Source of the DNA: Schlegelella_A sp963778525
GTDB taxonomy: Bacteria > Pseudomonadota > Gammaproteobacteria > Burkholderiales > Burkholderiaceae_C
Direction of reading: 5' to 3'
Assembly (NCBI GenBank): GCA_963778525.1
Contig: CAVZUJ010000001.1
Span: 992,001-1,056,000 of the forward strand
DNA length: 64,000 nucleotides
Below are positions 17,192 through 26,570 of the stretch, piece after piece. The notes beneath the pieces were generated by a model. The model saw only the letters and a list, made by a program, of their open reading frames with translations. It ran no database searches and was not told where the DNA came from. Every line of letters begins with the position of its first letter. The stretch's first letter is position 1. Both the position numbers and the translations under genes were made by a program.

Positions 17192-17286
17192 ACACGAGAG
17201 CCGAGCGGCAAAGCCCGGCAGAGGCCCGAGCCGCCGAAAAAGTGTCGCCGCGATGAAAAAGACGCTCTCGTGTCATGACGCGGCGG
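17192..17286 (+). promoter_or_regulatory. Phn operon leader with inverted repeats
   Basis: Between phnR and phnD, ACACGAGAGC (17192-17201) is repeated perfectly in inverted form as GCTCTCGTGT (17264-17273). A second pair, CGCCGCGATGA and TCATGACGCGGCG, encloses the right arm (about 17247-17286). The arms could fold into alternative leader RNA structures or form two regulator sites. GTGTCAT at 17270 matches six of seven bases of a Pho half-site. No clear -35/-10 pair was found. Confidence 0.4.
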
Positions 17287-17322
17287 CAAAGTGAGCAGGT
17301 AACACCCACGTCAGGAGACTTC

Positions 17323-18267
17323 ATGCAACAGACTTCTGAACTTCTTCGCCCGGCCGCTGCCGGCCCTCGTCGCTCTGGACACGGCTCGCGACCGCCGCGC
17401 TGGCTGCCGGCGCGCTTCTCCTCGCGCCCGCCGTGGCGCTGGCGCAGGCCTGCGAGAACCCCAAGGTTCTGCGCTACTCGATCATTCCGACCCAGGAATC
17501 GATTCGCGAGCTCACGCTCTACAAGCCGGTGATCGACCTCCTCGCCAAGAACACCGGCAAGAAGATCGAGTTCTACATGCCGACCTCGTATTCGTCGGTG
17601 GTGGAGGCGCTGCTCGGCAAGTGGGTCGACGTGGCCATGCTCGGGCCGGAGTCGTACGTGATCGCCAAGAACCAGGGCGCCGTGATCGACGTCTTCACGA
17701 CCTACTCGAAGAAGAAGAACGGCGTGCAGGAGGCGGGCCCGGGCTACAAGTCGATGCTCATCACCAAGAAGGGCGCGAAGTTCACGACCATCGAGTCGAC
17801 CAAGGGCTCGGTGATGCTGCTGGTCGACCCGGCGAGCACCTCGGGCGGCCTGATTCCGGAAGTGCATTTCGGCGCCAAGGTCATCAAGATGCCGCTGAAG
17901 CAGTACTTCAGCCGCGTCGCGTTCTCGGGCGGCCACGACCTCTCGACCCTCGCCGTGTTCGACGGCAAGGCCGACGCCGCCTTCGTCGCCACGCACCGCT
18001 TCATGAACGCGATCGACGCCGAGCAAGGGCCGGATGAAGGTGGAGGACTTCAACATCCTCTGGACCTCGACGCTGATGCCGCAGGACCCGTTCGTCTACC
18101 GCTCGACGCTCTGCCCCGAAGCTGAAGCAGCAGATCCTGCAGACCTTCCTCACGCTCGACCAGACCGCCGAGGGCAAGAAGTTCCTCGAGAACGTCGAAG
18201 CCGAGAAGTTCGTCGAGATGAAGGACTCCGACTACAACGTCATCCGCGAAGCGGCGGCGTCAAGTAG
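17323..18267 (+). CDS. phnD: Phosphonate ABC transporter substrate-binding protein PhnD (frameshifted)
   Basis: The periplasmic binding protein captures phosphonates for the PhnC/PhnE importer. The mature part (CENPKVLRYSIIPTQESIREL, MPTSYSSVVEALLGKWVDVAMLGPESY) is typical PhnD. The frame breaks several times. The signal peptide region reads in three frames at 17323-17432, giving a plausible leader ending in LLLAPAVALAQ. Single extra bases sit at about 18027-18030 (GGG) and 18114-18117 (CCCC), and one base is missing near 18252 just before the stop. Domain sequence on both sides is intact, so I treat it as one gene, with the breaks most likely consensus errors. Confidence 0.88.
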
Positions 18268-18280
18268 GCGGAGCGTCGCG

Positions 18281-19030
18281 ATGCAAGCCGTCCTGGAAGT
18301 GAAGAACCTCCGCGCCGGCTATGCCGAGCGCGAGATCCTCAAGGGCATCAGCTTCACGCTCGGCGCCGATGACTTCTTCGCCATCATCGGCCCGAGCGGC
18401 GCCGGCAAGTCGACGCTGATCCGCTGCGTCAACCGGCTGGTCGAGCCGAAGAGCGGCCAGGTGCTGTTCAACGGCGTCGACCTGACCCAGCTCTCGTACC
18501 CCGAGATGCGGATGCAGCGGCGCAACATCGGCATGATCTTCCAGGAGTTCAACCTGATCGAGCGCCTGTCGGTGATGGACAACGTGCTCACCGGGCGCCT
18601 GGGCTACACCGGCACGCTGCGCAGCATCCTGCGCATGTACACCAAGGACGACATCGCGCAGGCGCTGCGCCTGCTCGACCGGGTGGGCCTGGGCGAGCAC
18701 ATCGACAAGCGCGCCGACCGGCTCTCCGGCGGGCAGCGCCAGCGCGTCGGCATCGCGCGCGCGCTGATCCAGAACCCGAAGCTGCTGCTCGTCGACGAGC
18801 CGACCTCGAGCCTCGATCCGAAGATCTCGCGCGAAGTGATGACGCTCATCCGCGAGATGGCGGCCGAGTTCCACATCCCGGTGCTGTGCAACATCCACGA
18901 CGTCGACCTGGCCTGCGACTTCTGTACCCGGGTCATCGGCCTGCAGGACGGCATCAAGCGGTTCGAGGGCACGCCGGCCGAGCTCGACAAGGCGGCGCTG
19001 CAGGACATCTACGCGATGGAGGTGCTGTGA
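18281..19030 (+). CDS. phnC: Phosphonate ABC transporter ATP-binding protein PhnC
   Basis: An uninterrupted 249-residue ABC ATPase with Walker A (GPSGAGKST), Q-loop (FQEFNLI), signature LSGGQRQRVGIARAL, Walker B (LLLVDEPTSSLD) and H-loop (NIHDVDLA). FNLIERLSVMDNVLTGRLG is characteristic of PhnC. It begins 13 bases after phnD and its TGA overlaps the GTG start of the first permease gene. Confidence 0.95.
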   Translation: MQAVLEVKNLRAGYAEREILKGISFTLGADDFFAIIGPSGAGKSTLIRCVNRLVEPKSGQVLFNGVDLTQLSYPEMRMQRRNIGMIFQEFNLIERLSVMDNVLTGRLGYTGTLRSILRMYTKDDIAQALRLLDRVGLGEHIDKRADRLSGGQRQRVGIARALIQNPKLLLVDEPTSSLDPKISREVMTLIREMAAEFHIPVLCNIHDVDLACDFCTRVIGLQDGIKRFEGTPAELDKAALQDIYAMEVL

Positions 19031-19848
19031 ACGCGGCCGACCCTCGAGCTTGCGCGTCGCGCACATCGCCGCCGGCGCGCCAGCACACCCGGCGCACCCG
19101 CTACGCAACGTATGCCGTGATCCTCGTCGCCGTGGCCTGGAGCATCGAGGTCGATCGTCGTCAAGGACACCGACTGGAGCCGCATCTCGCTGGCCTCGCT
19201 GCTCGACACCTTCAAGCGCTTCGCCGACCTCGACGGCAGCATCATCGCGCGAGCTCTGGAAGCCGACGCTGGAGACGGTGGTGATGGCCACGCTCGGCAA
19301 CGCTCGCCGGCCTGCTGCTTTCGATTCCGGTGGCCTGGCTGGGCGCGGCGAACATCACGCCCTTCGGCAAGACCTCGTACGCCTTCGGCCGCTTCCTGAT
19401 GACGATGTCGCGCTCGGTGCACGAAATCGTCTGGGGCCTGATCTTCGTTTCCGCCGTCGGCCTCGGCGCGCTGGCCGGCGTGCTGGCGATGGCGGTGCGC
19501 TCGATCGGCTTCATCTCGAAGACCATCGCCGAGGCGATCGAGGACGTCGATCCGAAGCCGCTGGAGGCGATCCGCGCCGCCGGCGGCACGAAGTTCCAGA
19601 TCCTGTGGTTCGCGATCCTGCCGCAGATCATCCCGGTCTTCGTCGGCAACATCGTCTTCGAGTGGGACATCAACATCCGCCGCTCGACCATCATGGGCCT
19701 GGTCGGCGCCGGTGGCCTGGGCCTGCTGCTGTTCCGCCAGATGGCGATGTCGAACTACGGCGGCATCGCCGTGGTCGTGCTCGCCGTGCTGGTGCTCATC
19801 ATCCTCGGCGAAGTCGCCTCGCACTATGCACGCCGAGCCGTCATCTGA
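19027..19848 (+). CDS. phnE: Phosphonate ABC transporter permease PhnE (first copy, frameshifted)
   Basis: The GTG start overlaps the phnC stop (GTGA). After a hydrophilic N-terminus the protein has the permease signature SVHEIVWGLIFVSAVGLG and the EAA-loop region (AIRAAGGTKFQILWFAILPQIIP), ending in GEVASHYARRAVI. Three single-base insertions near 19154 (GTC-G-ATC), 19250 (GCG-C-GAG) and 19299 (GGC-A-ACG) return the frame to its starting phase. Length after repair is about 272 residues, normal for PhnE. Confidence 0.87.
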
Positions 19849-20762
19849 GCTGGCCCTGCGCCGCCTCGCCGAGCCCGAGGCGAGCCCGCCGGCGGCGGCT
19901 GAAGAGCCGCCGGTCGCCACGGTCGTCGCGCAAGCCGCGGGCGGCGAATTCGTCGCCGGCGACGTGGAGCCGCTTTCGCTATCCGCAGAGCCTCTACAAG
20001 TACGCCGCGATGCTCGCCGGGCTGGCCTTTCTGGCCTTCTCCGTCGACTACCTCGACATCGACCTCGAGCGACTGCCCGGCATGCTCGGCCGCATGGGCG
20101 AGATGCTGGGCCGCCGCTACATCCCGCCGAACCTGCCGCACATCCTCAACCTCGACTACTGGCATGCCGTGGTCGAGACCTTGCAGATGACGTACTTCGC
20201 GACCGTGCTCGGCCTCGCGGCGGCCGTGCCGCTGGCCTGGTTCGCGGCCCACAACATCACGCCGAGCCGACGCTTCCTCTACAAGCCGGCACGCCTCGTC
20301 ATCATGGCCTGCCGCTCGGTGCACGAGATGATCTGGACCATCCTGCTGGTGATGGTCCTCGGCTTCGGCATGCTGCCCGGCGCGCTGGCGCTCACGCTCT
20401 TCTGCATCGGCTTCGCCGGCAAGCTGTTCTCGGAATCGATCGAGGCCATCAAGCCGGGCCAGGTCGAAGCGATCCGCTCGGCCGGCGCCAACCAGATGCA
20501 GGTCTTCGTCTACGCCGTGCTGCCGCAGGTGCGGGTGGCCTGGACCGGCATCTCGATCTACACCTGGGACGTCGTCTTTCGCGCCGCCACCGTCGTCGGC
20601 TTCTTCGGCGCCGGCGGCATGGGCTGGTATCTGCGCGAGAGCGTGCAGCGCGTCGCCTCGCACGACGTCGCCGCGATCCTGCTGTCGATCATCGTCGTCG
20701 TCATCCTCTCCGAGCTGCTCTCGGCCTGGCTGCGCACGCACATCGCCAAGGCCGTGGCCTGA
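19826..20762 (+). CDS. phnE: Phosphonate ABC transporter permease PhnE (second copy, one frameshift)
   Basis: It overlaps the first permease by 23 bases. The N-terminus carries an Ala/Pro/Glu-rich cytoplasmic extension of about 45 residues, then SVHEMIWTILLVMVLGFG, the coupling loop EAIRSAGANQMQVFVYAVLPQ and a conserved end (LSAWLRTHIAKAVA). One extra base at about 19970 (GAG-C-CGC) breaks the frame. Two unequal permeases in tandem are common in phosphonate importers and would form a heterodimer. Confidence 0.87.
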
Positions 20763-20791
20763 GGCAACGAATTCAAAACCGAGGAATCCCC

Positions 20792-22023
20792 ATGAGCAAC
20801 CCCACCTCCGTCTCGGCCAACGGCCGGAGCTATCGCTGGATGGACCGGCCGCTCGTCGTCGTCTGCGTCGACGGCTGCGAGGCCGACTACATCAACCAGG
20901 CGATGCAGGCCGGCGTGGCGCCGTACCTCGCCGAGATGTGCGCCAAGGGCGCGTCGCTGCTCGGCGAGTGCGTGGTGCCGAGCTTCACCAACCCGAACAA
21001 CATCTCGATCGTCACCGGCGTCTCGCCGGCGGTGCACGGCATCTGCGGCAACTACTTCTACGACCGCGAGAACGACGAAGAAGTGATGATGAACGACGCC
21101 AAGTACCTGCGCTGCGAGACGCTGCTGGCGGGCCTGTCGAACGGCGGCGCCAAGGTGGTGGTCATCACCGCCAAGGACAAGCTGCGCACCCTCCTCGGCA
21201 AGGGCATGAAGGCGGTGTGCTTCTCGGCCGAGAAGGCCGACCAGCTGTCGATGGAAACGAACGGCATCACCGGCGTGCTCGAGCTGGTCGGCAAGCCGCT
21301 GCCCAAGGTCTACAGCGCCGACCTCTCGGAGTTCGTGTTCGCCGCCGGCGTGAAGATCATGGCCCGCGACCGGCCCGACGTGATGTACCTCTCGACCACC
21401 GACTACGTGCAGCACAAGCACGCGCCGGGCACGCCGGCGGCCAACGACTTCTACCGGATGATGAGCGGCTACCTGGCGCAGCTCGACCAGATGGGCGTGA
21501 CCATCGCGCTCACGGCCGACCACGGCATGAACGCCAAGACCGACGCCGCCGGCGCGCCGCAGATCATCTACCTGCAGGACTGGTACGACGCGCAGATCGG
21601 CAAGGGCACGGCGCGGGTCATCCTGCCGGTGACCGATCCCTACGTGGCGCACCACGGCTCGCTCGGCTCCTTCGCCACGGCCTACCTGCCGGCGAATGCC
21701 GACTTCGCCGGCCTCGCGGCCAAGCTGCAGAAAGTGCCCGGGGTCGAGGTGGTGCTCGACGGGAGCCGAGGCGGCGGCGAAGTTCGAGCTGCCGCGCGAT
21801 CGCATCGGCGATGTCGTCATCGTCTCGGAGCGGCTGTTCGTGATCGGCACCAGCCCGGCGCGCCACGACCTCTCCGGCCTCGACGCGCCGCTGCGCTCGC
21901 ACGGCGGCGTGTCCGAGCAACTGGTGCCGCTGCTTTTCAACCGGCCGCTCGCCGACGTCGATCCCGCAGCGGCGCCTGCGCAACTTCGACATCTTCGATC
22001 TCGCGCTGAACCACGCCGCGTGA
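20792..22023 (+). CDS. phnA: Phosphonoacetate hydrolase PhnA (two frameshifts)
   Basis: An alkaline-phosphatase-superfamily zinc enzyme that splits the C-P bond of phosphonoacetate to acetate and phosphate. Metal and nucleophile sites are visible: D27 (CVDGCE), T66 (SFTNPNN), STTDYVQHKH and TADHGMNAK, with a final metal His in VAHHGSLGS. Single extra bases at about 21767 (AGC-C-GAG) and 21964 (CCC-G-CAG) break the last quarter; repair gives about 410 residues ending in FDLALNHAA. It releases usable phosphate from the imported substrate and fixes phosphonoacetate as the pathway end point. Confidence 0.92.
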
Positions 22024-22048
22024 GCGACGCGCCGCGAAGGAGCATGCC

Positions 22049-23171
22049 TTGACGCACTGGCAGTACCACAACCCCGTCGCCGTCCACTTCGGCGTCGGCG
22101 TCCTCGACACCCTGCCGGCCGTGCTGCGCGGCCGCAAGGCGAGCATCGTCACCTTTCCGGAAGCGCAGGGCTTCGGCCTGCTGCCGCGGCTGAAGAAGCT
22201 CGTCGGCTCGTCGCTGGTCGGCATGATCGACCAGACGCAGCCCAACCCCGACGTCGACGGCCTCGATGCCCTCTACCGTGCCTTCTGGCGCGAGCAGCAG
22301 GAGAGCGACGTGATCGTCGCGGTGGGCGGCGGCAGCGCCCTCGACACGGCGAAGGCGCTGATGGTCGGCACCGAGAGCGGCGAGTTCGACGCGCTCGTCG
22401 CGCTGCTTGCCACGGGCAAGCCCTTCAAGCCGCATCGCGGTGAAGACGCTGATCGCCGTGCCCACCACCTCGGGCACGGGCAGCGAGGTGACCGGCTGGG
22501 CGACGGTCTGGAACCGCGCTGCCGGCAAGAAGTATTCGCTGCACCTGCCCGAGACCTGGCCCGAGGCCGCGCTCGTCGACCCCGAGCTCACGCTGTCGCT
22601 GCCCGCCGGCCCGACGCTGGCCGCCGGCCTCGATGCGCTCTCGCATTCGCTCGAATCGATCTGGAACATCAACGCCAACCCGGTCTCCGACAACCACGCC
22701 GTCAACGGCGCGCGGCTGGTGCTCGCGACCTTGCCGGCGCTGATGAAGAAGCTCGGCGACATCGAGCTGCGCCGGCGCATGGCGCTCGCCGCCCTGACCG
22801 CCGGCCTGGCGTTCTCGAACACGCGCACGGCCCTGGCCCACTCGATCTCGTACGACATGACCATGCACCACGGCCTGCCGCACGGCATCGCCTGCTCGTT
22901 CACCCTCGGCATGGTGCTGCAGCGGGCGATCGGCGCCAGCGCCGAGCGCGACGCCGTGCTGGCCCGTGTCTTCGACGTGCCACTGGCGCAGGCGCCGGCC
23001 TTCCTCGACCGCTTCCTCGAAGGCCTCGGCGTCAGCACGCGCTTCGAGACCTATGGCGTCGAGCGCCGACGAATCGGCGCGCATGATCGCCAACGCGCTC
23101 GACGGCGTGCGCGGCAAGAACTTCATCGGCGTCGCAAGCAGCCGCCACGAGCACCAGGAGCACATGCATGA
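22049..23171 (+). CDS. Phosphonate-associated iron-containing alcohol dehydrogenase (two frameshifts)
   Basis: The TTG start follows AGGAG. The Rossmann part has the GGGSALDTAKAL nucleotide signature; the iron ligands are in DALSHSLES and MHHGLPHGIACSF. This is the Fe-ADH subgroup found only in phosphonate clusters. A likely job is oxidation of hydroxyethylphosphonate to phosphonoacetaldehyde, feeding PhnY. Extra bases near 22440 (CGC-G-GTG) and 23061 (GTC-G-AGC) disrupt the frame. The 3' end is uncertain: it stops at 23171 in one frame, overlapping the next start as ATGA, or at 23214 in another. Confidence 0.83.
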
Positions 23172-24614
23172 ACGCCAGGGAATTGCGCCGCGAAGCGATG
23201 CGCATCGGCGGTGAATCGGTCCATCGCGACCGCGTCATCGAGGTCTTCAATCCATACACCGAAAAGCTGATCGGCACGGTGCCGAAGGCCACGCGTCGAA
23301 GACGTGCGCCGCGCCTTCGACATCGCCAAGGCCTACAAGCCCAGGCTCACGCGCTACGATCGCGCCGCCGTCCTGCAGCAAGGCCGCCGCCATCATCGCG
23401 CAGCCGCACCGACGAGCTCGCCGACCTCATCACCGCCGAGTCGGGCCTGTGCAAGAAGGACTCGCTCTACGAGATCGGCCGGGTCAGCGACGTGCTGCTC
23501 TTCGGCGCCAACGAGTGCCTGAAGGACGACGGCCAGATCTTCTCCTGCGACCTCACGCCGCACGGCAAGAAGCGCGCGCGTCTACACGCAGCGCGATCCG
23601 CTGCTCGGCGTGATCTGCGCGATCACGCCGTTCAACCATCCGATGAACCAGGTGGCGCACAAGGTCGTGCCGGCTATCGTCACCAACAACCGGATGGTCC
23701 TCAAGCCCTCCGAGAAGGTGCCGCTCTCGGCGATCGTGCTGGCCGACATGCTCTACGAGGCGGGCCTGCCGCCCGAGATGTACCAGGTGGTCACCGGCGA
23801 CCCGCGGGAGATCGCCGACGAGCTGCATCACGAACCCGAACGTCGACCTCGTCACTTTCACCGGCGGCGTCGCGATCGGCAAGTACATCGCCTCGAAGGC
23901 CGGCTATCGGCGCATGGTGCTCGAGCTCGGCGGCAACGATCCGATCATCGTCATGGAAGACGCCGACCTCGACGAAGCCGCGACGCTGGCCGTCGCCGGC
24001 TCGTACAAGAACTCGGGCCAGCGCTGCACCGCCGTCAAGCGGATGCTGGTGCAGGAGTCGGTGGCCGACCGCTTCGTCGAGATGCTGGTGGCCAAGACCA
24101 AGGCCTGGTAGCTACGGCGACCCGATGGACGGCAAGCTCGACATGGGCACGGTGATCGACGAGAGCCGCGGCGCGCTATTGCGAAGACAAGGTGAACGAG
24201 GCGGTGGCGCACGGGCGCCAGGCTGCTGGCCGGCAACCAGCGCCGCGGCGCGCTCTATTCGCCGACCGTGGTCGACCACGTGCAGCCGCGACATGCCGCT
24301 GGTGCTGCAGGAAACCTTCGGCCCGGTCTCGCCGGTGATCCGCTTCAAGGGCATCGACGACGCGATCCGCATTTCCAACTCGCACCGCCTACGGCCTCTC
24401 GTCGGCCGTCTGCACCAACCGCCTCGACTACATCGCCCGCTTCGTCTCCGAGCTCGAGGTGGGCTCGGTCAACGTGCGCGAGGTGCCCGGCTATCGGCTC
24501 GAGCTGACGCCGTTCGGCGGCATCAAGGACTCGGGCCTGGGCTACAAGGAAGGCGTGCAGGAAGCGATGAAGAGCTTCACCAACATCAAGACCTACTCGC
24601 TGCCCTGGGCCTGA
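23168..24614 (+). CDS. phnY: Phosphonoacetaldehyde dehydrogenase PhnY (ten single-base insertions)
   Basis: An aldehyde dehydrogenase family protein of about 478 residues after repair. The catalytic cysteine lies in NSGQRCTAVKRM and the general base in VLELGGNDP. The N-terminus (IEVFNPYTEKLIGTVPKA) and the end (GYKEGVQEAMKSFTNIKTYSLPWA) are typical. It oxidises phosphonoacetaldehyde to phosphonoacetate for PhnA. Ten +1 breaks are seen, near 23294, 23379, 23404, 23579, 23826, 24109, 24179, 24216, 24289 and 24386. Every one is a single added base, and removing each restores a conserved protein. No substitution stop codons occur. Confidence 0.87.
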
Positions 24615-24648
24615 TCCGGGCTCGCGGGCTCCGCGCGGGAGAGCCGGC

Positions 24649-25621
24649 ATGGCCCTGACCACCTTCGCCTTCCTGCATCCGCTCACGCCGGAGCAGCGCC
24701 GTCGATTTGACGGGGCGCTGCCCGGCGTCGAGTTGCTGGTGCCCGAGCGGCCCGGCTTGCCGGCCGGCATCGAGCGGGCGCAGGCGCGCGGCGACTCCTG
24801 GACGGGCCCGCCATCGACGACGTGCTGGTCGCGGCGCACGACCTGCAATGGCTGCATCAGCGCGGCGCCGGCATCGACCGCATCGTCGCATCGGCAAGCC
24901 TCGTCGCGAGCAAGGTGGTGCTGACCAACGGCAGCGGCAACCACGCGCCCAACATCGCCGAGCACGTGCTCGGGATGATGCTGGCGTTCGCCCGCCAGCT
25001 GCCGGCGCTGCTGCGGGCGCAGCAGCAGCGACATGGCAGCCGCCGGCCGTCGGCAAGTCGCTGTTCGAGCTGTCCGGGCAGACGCTCGCGATGATCGGCT
25101 ACGGCGCGATCGGCTGCGCCGTCGCCGAGCGGGCGGCGGCGTTCGGCATGCGCGTGCTCGGCGTTCGCCGCTCGCCCGCCGGGAACCTTGCCGCCCAGTT
25201 CGCCGCGATGGCCTCGACCGAGCATATCGATGCGGCGCTGCCGAGGCCGACCACGTCGCCGTCGCCCTGCCGCTCACGGCCGAGACGCGCGGCCTCTTCT
25301 CGACCGCGCGCTTGGCGGCAATGAAGCGCGGCGCGTATCTCTACAACGTCGGCCGCGGCGCGCATCGTCGACCAGGCCGCGCTGCTCGCCGCGCTGCGCT
25401 GCGGCCACCTCGCCGGCGCGGGTCTCGACGTGACCGAGCCCGAGCCGCTGCCGGCTTCGTCGCCGCTGTGGACCGAGCCGGGCGTGCTGATCACCGCCCA
25501 CTCGTCCGGCCTCACGCCGCGCTCGTTCGAACGCTATCGGGCCCTGCTGCTCGAGAACATGCAACGCTTCGAGCGCGGCGAGACGCTGCTCAACGTCGTC
25601 GACAAGGCCCTCGGCTACTGA
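24649..25621 (+). CDS. D-isomer-specific 2-hydroxyacid dehydrogenase (frameshifted)
   Basis: An NAD(P)-dependent reductase of the glyoxylate/hydroxypyruvate reductase type. The nucleotide motif is MIGYGAIG; catalytic residues are seen as Arg in TAETRGLF or VGRGAIVDQ, Glu in DVTEPEPLP and His in ITAHSSG. Missing bases near 24812, 25030 and 25243, and an extra base near 25361, interrupt the frame. It starts 34 bases after phnY and is probably the last gene of the phn operon. No role in phosphonate breakdown is established; it might handle a hydroxylated carbon skeleton. Confidence 0.8.
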
Positions 25622-25673
25622 GCCGGCGCCGGCGCGCCGCGCTCCGCTCGGACGGCATCTGACCCTCGGGCGC

Positions 25674-26570
25674 TCAGCTCTTCTTCTTGTCCGATCGTTT
25701 GGAGACAGCGGGCGCCGACGTGGACGCATCGTTGCCCGCCGCGGGCACGGCCGGCACCGACGCCGCGGCCACCGCCGGCACAGTCTCCGGAGGCGACGAA
25801 GGCATGTTCGCAGGCAAGGCGTTCGCAGCGAATCCGTTCAGGGCCAGCGCCGGCGGCGACGCGAAGAGTCCTTGCCGCGGCAGCGCCGTCTGCACCCATG
25901 CCGAGAGGCTGGCGATCTGATGCGCCAGCTGCGCGCCGGATTTCTGGCTTTGTTCCTCGAGCCGGCCGAGCCGGGCCTCGATGCCCCGGACGGTACGCGC
26001 CGTCGCCTCGACCGAGCTTTCCAGTGGCGACGCGAGGTCGCTGCCAAAGAACGACGGTTCCTCCTCTTGGCTCGCTTTCTCGCGCGCATCGACACCCTCG
26101 AGCGCCGCCTTCAGCTGCTGCTCGAACTCGGGCCAGGCGCGCTCGAACGCCTTGTCGAGAAGCGGCTGCGCCAGGCGCTGGGGCAGGCGGGCGTTGATGT
26201 CCTGCACGAGACGCGCGAGGTCGGCCTTGTCGAGCTTGATGCCCTGGAAGAGGCCGAACGGTGGCTTGAGTTCGGCCTGCGCGATGCCGACGAGCACGGT
26301 GCAGACCGAGCGCGGCTCCAGCGCCGCCACGCCGCCTGCCTCGAAGAGCATCCACGGCGAGTCGAGCGCTTCGGCGGTGAGGAAGAACACCGCCGTCCCG
26401 GCCGACGCGCTCAGGCCCTGCTTGAGCTCCTGCAGCCACGACGCGCCCTTGGCGGCGGCCTCCGGGGACAGCCAGGGGTCGACGCTCTGGATGACCTCGG
26501 GCAGCCAGGCCTCGAAGACCGCTGCGACGGCGTGACTGCGCTCGCCCGACCAGGCCAGGAAAATCTTCAT
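25674..26570 (-). CDS. TIR-domain protein
   Basis: The 298-residue protein begins with a bacterial TIR domain (MKIFLAWSGERSHAVAAVFEAW; residues 1-150). The putative catalytic glutamate of NAD-cleaving TIR domains is present as E77 in SPWMLFEAGG. Residues 150-210 are helical and acidic, with a coiled-coil-like segment (GIEARLGRLEEQSQK), and the tail is Ala/Pro/Val-rich, ending in a basic KRSDKKKS. The ATG overlaps the stop of the MFS gene as ATGA. Bacterial TIR proteins are often NADase effectors in anti-phage defence or virulence. No defence partner such as an Argonaute or ThsB/ThsA is visible, so the role is open. Confidence 0.85.
   Translation of the reverse strand: MKIFLAWSGERSHAVAAVFEAWLPEVIQSVDPWLSPEAAAKGASWLQELKQGLSASAGTAVFFLTAEALDSPWMLFEAGGVAALEPRSVCTVLVGIAQAELKPPFGLFQGIKLDKADLARLVQDINARLPQRLAQPLLDKAFERAWPEFEQQLKAALEGVDAREKASQEEEPSFFGSDLASPLESSVEATARTVRGIEARLGRLEEQSQKSGAQLAHQIASLSAWVQTALPRQGLFASPPALALNGFAANALPANMPSSPPETVPAVAAASVPAVPAAGNDASTSAPAVSKRSDKKKS

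Noticed and set aside
23168..24614. Programmed +1 frameshifting or a recoding system in phnY
   Set aside because: Ten sites in one gene without shared slippery sequence, stop codon or stimulatory structure do not fit known recoding. Similar breaks in serS and feoB point to sequence error.
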